DNA of 64,000 nucleotides. Source: Prinsepia uniflora (lineage: Eukaryota; Streptophyta; Magnoliopsida; Rosales; Rosaceae). The DNA lies in NCBI GenBank assembly GCA_032719365.1, contig CM064862.1, positions 59,487,840 through 59,551,839 of the forward strand, given 5' to 3'. Below, piece after piece: positions 48,601-58,159 of this stretch (positions within the stretch are counted from its first letter, which is position 1; every line of letters begins with the position of its first letter). The notes beneath the pieces were generated by a model. It did not search any database. It saw only the letters and a list, made by a program, of their open reading frames with translations, and was not told where the DNA came from. The position numbers and the translations under genes are program-made.

Positions 48601-49080
48601 CACCTTTTGTGCTCAATGACGAATGCCAAGAGGCCTTTGACAGGTTGAAGGAGTTGCTCATAAGTGCCCCTATCTTATGTGCTCCGGATTGGTCTATGCC
48701 ATTCGAGCTCATGTGCAATGGTTAAGACTTTGCAGTGGGTGCTGTCTTGGGACAACGAAAGGACATGAAACCTTATGCCATCTACTATGTCTCTCAAACC
48801 TTGGACGATGCACAACAGAACTACATTATCACACAGAAGGAACTACTTGTGGCAATCTTTGCTCTTGATAAGTTTTGTTCATACTTACTTCAATCCAAAG
48901 TTATTGTGTATACAGATCATGCTACCTAGAAGTATTTGATGACCAAGAAGGATACCAAACCATGACTTATTCGATGGATCCTCTTGCTCCAAGCGTTTGA
49001 AGTTGAGGTATGGGACAAGAAATGAGTGGAAAATGTTGTAGCCAACCACTTATCCAGAATCGTGAAAAACCAAGAGGGTA
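48601..49080 (+). pseudogene. pol (RH): Athila RNase H, broken
   Basis: 48735-48926 is open: MGAVLGQRKDMKPYAIYYVS, QTLDDAQQNYIITQKELLVA, VIVYTDHAT. This is the standard 'GAVLGQR......I.YAS.TL..AQ.NY.TTEKELLA......F..YL...KVIVYTDHAALK' pattern. A stop follows TDHAT, and a second stop interrupts the following LLQAFEVEV. Confidence 0.88.
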
Positions 49081-49487
49081 ATTGAGACCTTTCTAGAAGA
49101 ACAACTCTTTGGATTTCTGGTAAGTGTTTCTACCATGTCATGGTATGTTGACATCGTAAACTATCTGGTAAATTAAGCATTCCCAAGCATAATGTTCAGA
49201 TATCAACGTGATACGCTCAAACATAATGCTATAACTTACTTATGAGATTAACCTTACTTGTGGAAACAATGTTCTGATTTAGTTCTTAGGAGATGTGTCC
49301 CGGATAATGAACACAACTCTTTTCTTGCATTTTACCATAATGAAGCATGTGGGGACACTTTGGTTCCAAGAAAACCACCCTTAGGTGTTAGATTCAGGTT
49401 TCTTTTGGCCTTTTTTGTTTCGTGATGCTCATGCCTTTTGTACTACATGTGATAGATGTCAGAAATATGGAAACCTAGGACCTTGAG
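49081..49487 (+). pseudogene. pol (INT): Athila integrase zinc-binding part, truncated
   Basis: Readable phrases RRCVPDNEHNSFLAFYHNEA and DAHAFCTTCDRCQKYGNL form the HHCC zinc-binding domain of integrase (H...C..C). They are in different frames with stops between them. The sequence ends where an LTR begins at 49488; the catalytic core is not in the window. Confidence 0.8.
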
Positions 49488-51995
49488 TGTGACGACCCGA
49501 AAATTTGAAAAAGTAAAAAAGGAAAAATTAGAAGGAAATGACGATTTTGCCCTTGATTATGGGGGGGCAAAAGTTGACTTTTTGATCAAGACCTTGTTTG
49601 GACTTTCAGGAAGGACCGTTGGATAGGTCTCGAGACGCTGAGTCCGTAGACATGCGGCATGCGTCAATCGGAGTTCGGGCGTGAAAGTTACGAGTCTACA
49701 ATTATGAGGGGCATTTTTATAATTTGAAGCCCAAGGGCAGTTTAGTCATTTGTCTCTTATGGGGTTAAATTCCTCCTTTTGTGGGTTTTGATGAATCACC
49801 CACCAATGACTTAGTTAAGTTGTTAATTGACACATATCAGTTGTAAAAATTGGATTAGTGGTTGTGGGTGTGTGTTGTGCAATTGAAGAGAAAAACAGGG
49901 GCAGCAAGGATCGATTCAAAAGCCTCTATACCAAAATTGAGAGGAAGAATGAGAGGAATTAGACAGGAAGAATAGAGAAGGAGAGAAGATGAGAACCTGG
50001 AACCATGGAAGCAAACTCGAATGCCCAAACCCGTAGAAATTCAAATCTTCAAAGTTCAAAATTGAAGTTATAGGTTGTGATGATTAAATTTGAGGTTTAA
50101 TTAAGTCTTATAGGACTAATTCGATCAGGATCACCTCAAGAACGAAGGAAATTGACGAAAGATGGGCCAAGAACAGAACCCCCAGGCTTCTCGAATTTTC
50201 TAGCTTGAGTCGAGTAATTGGAGGGATTTAACGATGAAATTGACGTTGGAGTTACGTTTGGAAGAATCCTACGAAGCATCTTGATGAATCAATTGAAAGA
50301 AAACAGATGAAATGGAGTGAATTTGGAGGATGAACAGTACACGGATGTTCTTCGACAAGTTGAGTTCGAATTGAAGGATCGAGGTAGGTTCTCGAGTAAT
50401 TGACATTACAGAACTTTAATTAGACTTAAAACGATGCTATTGGCTTGATCAATTATGGAAATCGATTGAGAATTGAATAGGATTGGAACGGGTTGCACCG
50501 CAGGACCCGTTTGCAGGGGAAAAGGGTATATGTGACGATGAACAGTACCCGGGGGTACTGTAGTAGGCGCGTGGACTTCACGTGCAGTCGCTTGCGGTGG
50601 CGCGTGGGGGCGCGTGAGTGGGATTCTCGAGGTGAGGTCAACATGAATTTTATTCTATGCAATGTAACGAACATTTAGGCATTGATTTCGAGTCGATCGG
50701 ACACCGTTTCGATATTGTTTTGAGAGTCTGAAGGCTTATGTTACGTTTTTGATACGTAATTAATTCCCAAAAAATTATGGGAAATTAATATGATATTAAT
50801 TGAGTCATTAGTAACCCGTAATGATGATTTTGGACAGGATTCATGATTTCTGGAAAATATAGGAAATTACAGAAAGGGGTGCAGCTCGGAATTTAGCGAT
50901 TTGGATGGTGTGTGAGTGGACGTTTCTTTTCTAAATTATGATGCATGCATAATTAAATGTTTTACATGATTGATTGCATGATTTGGTTTGCAATGATGTC
51001 ATGGTGATTTGGCATAATTAATTGTGATTAATGATTATTTTAATCGATCTTTCAGACATGTTTTACGAGGAATGTGCAAATGATGTTTTGGGCTAGGCCC
51101 GGAGTAAAAAAAGTTTGAAAAGGATATTTTGACTTAGTTGGTGAGTCAAGGATGATTTCTGGATTATTTTAATATTTTCAAATGAAATTTTACGGATTTA
51201 CATGTAAATGACATTTTGGGCTTGCGACTCTATGGGGAATGATTTTGACTTGGTTTGAAGTCAAGGATTTGATTGAAATATTTTGGGATGTAATCCCGAG
51301 ATGGTTTCATTGTGATTGCGAGTACCCACACGGTCGAAGCTAGGGGTATTAACCAGACGACCAGAGCTTGGGGGATATTATTGTGATTATTCCCAAGCAG
51401 CCGATTCTAGGGGGTATTCCCAGGCGGCTGACACTCGGGGCCCAGGCAGTCGGACCTCGGGGTGGTTCCAAAACGACTGATGCTCGGGGATATGTGTGCC
51501 TGGACAGTCGGAGCTAGGGGGTGGCTTCCCAGAGGACTGAGGCACGTGATATTACCTACGCTTAATGGGGATGTGATAGTGTGATTGATTTTGCACTTGA
51601 GTCATGCGATTTGATGTTGATTGTGATTTCTTTGCGTACTGGTAATGAGTACGGGTTTTGGTCTTTGTGGCTAGGTTAGTGTTTTCATGTGATTTAGCTG
51701 GAAAGTCGGTGATGGTTATTCATATAATTTACCCTATGCATGCGTGGTTTGATAAACTGGAGTGGAAAATGATCTATTTGAAATGTATTTTCAAAGGATA
51801 TTATTTTTTTCCACCCACACCTTTTCTGTTTTGATGACCTTTCAGGTCGTGGCACGACGTTCGGGACTGATCGAGAGGCGGAGGCATGATCGGAAATCAG
51901 TGCAGTTATCCCTTATCTAACAGGTGCTGAGGGGTAGTTTCGAGACGTCAGTTGACTTGTCAGACGGGAGCAGGACCGGGCACGGTTATCAAAGT
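49488..51995 (+). mobile_element. LTR copy A of the 49-53 kb cluster
   Basis: Starts TGTGACGACCCG inside Athila integrase. Contains the GTCCGTAGACATGCGGCATG block (about 49650), the stem-loop (50579-50606), a splice-donor-like GTGAGT (50912), ATGCATGCAT (about 50941), a tandem domain (about 51300-51545), TATGCATGCG (about 51737), a pyrimidine stretch ending in TTCAG (51845) and the CAGACGGGAGCAGGACC end block (51961). The terminal CCTGTCA is missing; after 51995 the sequence jumps back to mid-LTR. Confidence 0.88.
51300..51545. repeat. Short degenerate tandem domain of LTR copy A
   Basis: Units of about 30-40 bases built from GTCGGAGCTAGGGG and TTCCCAG(G)CGGCTGA variants. They occupy the variable tandem domain position of the LTR. 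Confidence 0.7.
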
Positions 51996-52002
51996 CCACT
52001 TG

Positions 52003-52636
52003 GAGTTCGAACACCGTTTTGATATTGTTTCGAGGGTCCGAAGGGTTATGTTACGTTTTTAATTCGTAATTATTTCCCAAAAATTATGGGAAATTAATAT
52101 GATATTAATTGAGTCATTCGTGACCCTTAATGATGATTTTGGACAGGATTCATGATTCTTGGAAAATGTCGGAGATTATGGTAAATCGTGCAGCTCAGAA
52201 TGGAGCGGTTTGGACGGTGTGTGAGTGGGCGTTTGTTTTATAAACTGTTATGCATGCATAGTTAAATGTTTTACTTGATTTATTGCATGATTTGGTTTGC
52301 AATGATTTCATGGTGATTTGGCAAGATTAATTGTGATTAATGATTATTTTAATCGGTCTTTCGGGTACATTTTACGAGGAATGTGCAATGATGTTTTGGG
52401 CTAGGTCCGCAGTAAAAAAGGTTTCAAAAAGGATATTTTGACTTATTTGGTGAGTCAAGTATGATTTCTGGATTATTTTAATGTTTTCAAATGGGATTTT
52501 TCGGATTTACGTGCAAATACAATTTAGGCTTGAGATCTTGTCAGGAACGGTTTTGACTTGGATTTTGAGTCAAGGATTTGATTGAAATATTTTGGGATGT
52601 TATCCCGGGATGGTTTTCATTGTGATTGTGAGTGTC
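52003..52636 (+). mobile_element. LTR copy B, internal fragment
   Basis: Begins at a point equivalent to about 50696 in copy A (TTCGAACACCGTTTTGATA) and follows it closely to the middle of the tandem domain (GATTGTGAGTGTC), where the TRIM begins. Confidence 0.8.
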
Positions 52637-53020
52637 TGTCAGGACCCGACCCTCCTCGGTCATGACCTGACTCATCTAGCACGATATTGTCCGCTTTGGG
52701 CCTCCTTGCCCTTACCCTCAAGGTTTTGTTTTCGGGAGCTCACGGTGCAACTTTCCAGGTGGTCACCCATCATGGAATTACACCAGCCTCAACTCGCTTA
52801 ACTTTGGAGTTCCAATGGAACCCAAAGTCACTAAGCTCCCAAAAGGCCTCGTGCTAGATAGGTGTGTGCCTACACCTTTAAGACACACAACCATTCCCCT
52901 CGCAGAAATGTGGGATCGTTCACTGTTCCCTCCAAGACACGGGTCTTACAATCCATCCCCCTTGGGCCCTGCCTCCTCGATGGCACACTTCCCGGTCAGG
53001 GTTTGGCTTTGATACCATTT
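52637..53020 (-). mobile_element. Cassandra-type TRIM, truncated, with 5S-rRNA-like sequence
   Basis: On the minus strand: primer-binding site TGGTATCAAAGCC (53017-53005), a very short interior, a polypurine tract GGGGGATGGA (about 52962-52953) and a 314-bp 3' LTR starting TGTAAGACCCG (52950) and ending GGGTCCTGACA (52637). The LTR contains sequence similar to 5S rRNA: AACTCCAAAGTTAAGCGAG and GATGGGTGACCACCTGG. These match the conserved 'AACTCCG(A/C)AGTTAAGCGTG' and 'GATGGGTGACC.CCTGGGAA' of 5S rRNA. A 5S-like region within a small LTR defines Cassandra. The 5' LTR is missing. Confidence 0.85.
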
Positions 53021-53028
53021 GAAGATCC

Positions 53029-53618
53029 TTAACGAACAGTAACTGGGTACTGTAGCAGGCGCGTGGACTCCACGCGCAGCTGCTTGCGCTGGCGCGTAGG
53101 GGAGCGTGAGTGGGATTCTCGAGGTGAGGTTAGCATGACTTTTATTCTACGCAATGTAATGAACATTTTGGCGTTGGTTTTGAGTCGATCGGACACCGTT
53201 TCGATATTGTTTTGAGGGTCCGAAGGCTTATGTTACCTTTTTAATTCTTAATTAATTCTTGAAAAATTATGGGAAATTAATATGATATTAATTGAGTAAT
53301 TAGTGACCCTTAATGATGATTTTGGATAGGATTCATGATTCCTGAAAAATATCGGAAATTACGGAAAAGTATGCAGCTCAGAATCGAGCGGTTTGAACGG
53401 TGTGTGAGTGGCCAGTTGTTTTATAAACTGTTATGCATGCATAGTTAAATTTTTTACATGATTGATTGCATGATTTGATTTGCAATGATGTCATGGTGAT
53501 TTGGTATGAGTATTTATTTATTTAATGCTTATTTTAATCGGTCTTTCGGGCATATTTTACGAGGAATGTGCAAATGATGATTAGTGATGATTAGTAATGA
53601 TGATGATTAGTGATTGAT
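53029..53618 (+). mobile_element. LTR copy C, internal fragment
   Basis: Begins at a point equivalent to about 50537 of copy A (GAACAGTAACTGGGTACTGT), carries the stem-loop (53071-53098), GTGTGTGAGTGG (about 53401) and ATGCATGCAT, and ends in a GATGATTAGT short repeat just before the large element at 53619. Confidence 0.8.
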
Positions 53619-54903
53619 TGTAATGACCCATCCCAAATTTCGGGATTAGATTAGTGACTAATCAGATATTAGAGAGGTTAATCTGTGATTAGTTGATCGA
53701 AATCAGAAGTACAAAGGCGAAATGACGATTTTGCCCCTAGAATGGGCAAAACGTTAACTTTTCGTTCTGGATGCAAATGGACTTTGGTCGATGACTGTGA
53801 CGTAGTTCGGGACGTCAAGAGTTCATAGACATATGGCACGTCTGATTCTGATATTCGAGGAAGAGATTATGACGTTCGGAAGTTCATAGGTCTTTTGGTA
53901 ATTTGGTTAAAAGGGGCAAACAGTTGACTTTTGACCTGTGTGGTCCGATGGCCAATGGCCAAGGACCGTTACGTAGATCGGGTAGATACGAATCCATAGA
54001 CAAGAGGCACGTCGAAATCGGACTTCAAACGGGAAAGTTATGGGTCACAAAAGTTTGAATGCACTATACACGCATTACGAGGCGGGATGATGTGGCAATA
54101 TCTGATTGGGTAGATATTTTAAGTGGGACCCATGGATGAGTGACAAGTGTCACTCATCCTATTGGTGGCTTCCCTAAAAAATGGATCTATTTTAATTAAA
54201 TAATATTATCCTACCTATTTTATAATTAAACCCACCCATCTCTCATGCTCACCATCCATCTCATCAAAACTCTCAATCCTGGCCGTCCATTTTCGTCCCT
54301 CCCTCTACTGATTATCATCACCAGCCATCATCTTGTTTGTTTTCATTTTTTCTAACCCAAGCACCCATTTTCAACCCACCCTCAAAACAAACACACAAAC
54401 ACACTACCCCACACCCTAATCATTTATCTGGGTTCTAGTGAAGGATTGAAGATGATGAAGACATCGTGGTGGACGTCGGGCCACGACGGAGGGAAAACCG
54501 AAACCATGGGTAGGTTGTTTTTAAATTTTTGAATTTGATTTTAGGAGGTTTCTAGTTGATTCTGTTAATGGAAAAGGTTTTCTGGTGGTCTAAGGGGAAG
54601 GTTTGGATTGGAAATGGGGGTCGAGGACGGTGTAGACGCCCTGGACGGCGACTGGTTTCAAGGCCATGGAAACCAAATCGTGAAGGTACGGTTTTGTTCA
54701 GTTTTTCGTTGTTTTAATCATGTGAATAGGTTCCTAAGATTGAGACTTAGAAATAGGAATTGAAAGGAAGGAAAAGGGCTAAAAATGAGAAAGTTATAGC
54801 ACTGAACCGGTCGCGCCAGTCCAGGCCGGTCCGACCCAGTTCAAAACCAGAGAACCGGTTCGATAGAGGTTAGGGGTGACACTGTTCACTGGCGCGTGGC
54901 TTT

Positions 54904-54931
54904 CACGCGCACCCTTTTTGGGTGATGTGTG
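54904..54931 (+). other. Conserved LTR stem-loop
   Basis: CACGCGCACCC TTTTT GGGTGATGTGTG: the inner stem is ACCC/GGGT, where other LTRs have GCCC/GGGC or GCCGC/GCGGC. Confidence 0.7.
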
Positions 54932-55439
54932 AGGATGCGTGGAGGATAATTTAGGGAAGTGTTCAACATCACTTTTAATCTATTCGATGTAACAAAAATT
55001 TTGGGACTGGTTTCTTGTCGATCGGACACCGTCTCGATAATGTTCGGAACATCCGAAGGTTTAGGATGGAGATTAAAAATATTTAAAAATTCGGAAAAAT
55101 TACGAGGCTTCGATGAGAGGTTAATAAGGTAGTTAGTAACACTCTAGATTGATTTGGACATGTTTGGGAGTCCCGGTTACGACGATTAGCTCGGTGAGGC
55201 TTACGGCTCACAAATCGAGGCGGCAGCTTAGGACGGTCTGTGAGTGGACCTTGATTTTGAAACTGTGACAGATGCATAAATGTTTTATATGGTTTATAGA
55301 TATGATTCTATGATGATGATTTGGATGATTGTGATTTACATGGTTCACGCATTTCGAGGCGATTTACGTGCTTGCACGTAAATCTGTACTTTTTGGAAAT
55401 GATTTCGTGAAATGATTTTGGATTTGAAAAAGTAAACTC

Positions 55440-55860
55440 GGGTTCGAGACCCAATTATTTTGGAAACCCTCGGACTCGAAGTCCATTTAGTTACGTTCTC
55501 GGACTAGAGGCCCAATTGGTTCTTAAATCGATTTCGGATATGGAAATTGGGAATTGAGCACGAAACCCATTTGATTTACGAACTCCCGGACTTGAAGCCC
55601 ATTTAATTTAACAATGCATCGGGTTGGAGGCCCAGTTGGGTCACGTATCGGGCTCGAGGCCCAATTGGTTTACGTATCGGGCTCGAGGCCCAGTTAACTT
55701 ACGTATCGGGCACGATGCCCATTTAGTTATGAAATCGGGCACAAAGCCCATTTGGTTTACAAAATCGGGCACGAGGCCCAGTTGGTTTATGATTCGGGCA
55801 GGAGGCCCAATTTGTATGTGGATTCGGGCTTAGGGCCCAGTTATGTTTTAAGATTGTGAT
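55440..55860. repeat. 28-30 bp dyad tandem domain of the 5' LTR
   Basis: About a dozen units of ACGTATCGGGCTCGAGGCCC type followed by AGTTGGTTT. Each unit contains its own inverted repeat GGGC-N5-GCCC (GGGCTCGAGGCCC, GGGCACGATGCCC, GGGCACAAAGCCC). Confidence 0.9.
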
Positions 55861-57187
55861 TTCGGGTCGAGAACCCATAAATGGATTTATGGTTCATGAC
55901 GAGTTTATGGGGACCAGCATGAACCCTCGAAAGGTTTTTATGGTTCATGACGGTTTATGGGGACCGGGCATGAACCCTTGAAAGGTTTTGGGAATGTTTT
56001 CAAAAGGTTTTTCGTATACCATCCTTTATATATGAATTGTCTCCTCTGGTAAGGGTCGTTGGCCTGGGTGGACCCCAGAGTAGTCATGGAGAATTGATTG
56101 AGTGGAGTCGCTCCCGTTGGGTTCCTTACTCTTAGAAAGGCTATGGATTATAACCCCCAGGGAGGGTCAGCGATCTACAGACATTGACCTGGGTGGACCC
56201 TAGGGAGACTTGGGCTTTGAGACCCCGGGTAGCATGCACGTAGCTCTAGATACCGTGATAGGATTGGTTATATGATATATTGATGAACATGATTTCAATT
56301 GGTTTGCGAAATTGTGTTTTATGGTTGATAAATGGATTTGGGATAAGATCCCACATATGTTTACTATGTTATGGTTTTCTGTAAATGGTTTTGGGCAGGG
56401 GCCCGTATGATTATGGTTGTTTAAACATATGTGGTTTGATAAATGGTTTTCCTATGCATGCATGTTTTTTAGTGAAGGGCATAAAGGTCTTTTATAAAAT
56501 GTGTTTTATGACCTATTGCTTTTCGTCCACTCACAGTCTTTCTGTTTTCTAATGCCCTTCAAGTTGAATACGGTGCGGACTGTAACAAAGATCGGGACAT
56601 CACATACCTTGTCAGGACCCACCCCGGTTTCCCCCTGAAACCCGAGGTAAATCCTGCTCCCGTCTGACTCCCCGACACCACACCAAAGTAAAACTCACAC
56701 GCAACCACCACAGTACTCATTCAGACGCAGGAGAAACTATATAATACATCCCGACGTTAAAATTTTACAGAGCATATTCCCAAATACACAGGAAAGAAAA
56801 CTGATAAACTAGATACATGCACGCGGAAAGATTGAAACACTCCAGGATCCCTCTCGAGAACTGCTATGCCTCAGACGCTGCCTCGACGCCGAAACCCCGC
56901 GCTAGCTCCACGACCTGGAGGGAAATTTAAAACAGAAGGTGTGAGTGGACCAGAATAAAAGAAAAATTTCGAAAACCATTTTATAATAAAACCGGGTTTA
57001 GCCCTCCGTTTTGAAACCACATGCATAACCCAGTTATTAAAACAGTTATAAATTTAACACCATAAAACATCGTAAGAAACAGAAACACTATAAAACAGGG
57101 ATAGAAAACATATTAGAACATCATAAAATCGTATTATAAACCGTGAATATCAAATCATCATTCTCCGATCAAACCTGCTGGACCTAT

Positions 57188-57385
57188 CCGAGTCTTTAAA
57201 CTCCCGAGTCTTTAAACTCAATCCAGGCCTCAATAATATCCAAGTCTTTAAACTCCCGAGTCTTTAAACTCAACAGGCCTACGAGGGAAATATCAATATA
57301 TCCGAGTCTTTAAACTCAATCCGGGTCTTTAAACCCAATCCGGGCCCGTCCCCCGTCAATCAATATCCGGGTCTTTAAACCCAAT
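57188..57385. repeat. 16-bp CCGAGTCTTTAAACTC repeat domain
   Basis: About eight copies of CC(G/A)(A/G)GTCTTTAAAC(T/C)C, some directly adjacent, others separated by 20-45 bases. Each unit contains the palindrome GTTTAAAC or its near form TTTAAA. Confidence 0.88.
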
Positions 57386-58131
57386 AACCAGATCCAGCAA
57401 ATCCAATCAAAACCATTTGAAAACCTTTTCCAAATCCACATCCAAACCCGAATCCGAAATCACCGGTCCAATGCCCTTCCAGCATCCCGAACCGTCATTC
57501 CGAACCCAAATCTGGAATTCCACTTTCCAATCTGAAAACCAACTCTCGATTCTCGAAATCCGTTTCCAAAACCGAAAATCCTTTAATCACCAAATCAGGT
57601 TTTAAAATCCCTTTATGAACATTTAAACCATTTATCTATTGAAATCCCAAATCCATGGCATTATTCTCAGAAATTGACATTTCTCGTAAAACGTGCCAAT
57701 TACCTTACTTTCTCGAAAACCGTGCAAGTATATAAAACCACATCATAAATCCAACATTCATGTAATCACATATATAAAACAATTAGAGAAAAGCAGTTAT
57801 GCATGTTCGAGTTTAAGGAAAGGGTCCACTCACAGTACCGAGCCCTCAATCACGTCCTGAACGTCTCGTACGTTCCTCAGCTTCCTCGGGAACTCTCGAT
57901 CCTGTCAACCATCACCAAAGTACGTCACTAACACGTCTACGAGGTCCACCTAATTCCCCTAAAAAATCCCCGAGTCCTAGACGTACCGAACCGGAACCCT
58001 AAACCTTCACCCTCGCGAAACTACATTGAATCGACGTCCGATTAACCCGAAACCAACTCCAACGGACTCGTCACAACACTTAGACCAAAAACCTAGTTGA
58101 CTACTTTCCCAACCGCCACCGTAAGCGCCCC

Positions 58132-58159
58132 CACGCGCCGCCCAAAGGGGCTGCGCGTG
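58132..58159 (-). other. Conserved LTR stem-loop
   Basis: CACGCGCCGCCC AAAG GGGCTGCGCGTG: 12-base arms with a single mismatch around AAAG. It is the best-preserved copy of the motif in the window. Confidence 0.8.

Larger units (their letters stand above)
25814..49487 (+). mobile_element. Athila-type Ty3/gypsy element, decayed and interrupted by nested LTRs
   Basis: An LTR end (25814 to about 25996) is followed by the primer-binding site TGGCACCTTTGCTGGGGA (26002-26019). Gag starts near 33093 and resumes at 46049. Protease, reverse transcriptase, RNase H and the integrase zinc finger follow to 49487. Insertions at 26494-32001 and 34299-46048 break the coding and leader sequences and are flanked by target duplications, so the host order is secure. 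Many stops mean it is inactive. The integrase core and 3' LTR are not seen, because an LTR begins at 49488. Confidence 0.8.
53619..56619 (+). mobile_element. 5' LTR of the large element, first part
   Basis: Starts TGTAATGACCC. Contains two tandem copies of the conserved block (CATAGACATATGGCACGTC at about 53825; CATAGACAAGAGGCACGTC at about 53995), the stem-loop (54904-54931), GTGAGTGGAC (55240), the dyad tandem domain (55440-55860), TATGCATGCATG (about 56454) and GTCCACTCAC (56525). Interrupted at 56620. Confidence 0.9.

Noticed and set aside
52750..52830. 5S rRNA gene
   Set aside because: Only part of 5S is similar, with many differences, and it sits inside a TRIM LTR with primer site and polypurine tract. 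It is a transposon component.
57188..57385. CRISPR-like spaced repeats
   Set aside because: Plant nuclear LTR context, irregular spacing, some units directly adjacent, no cas genes.
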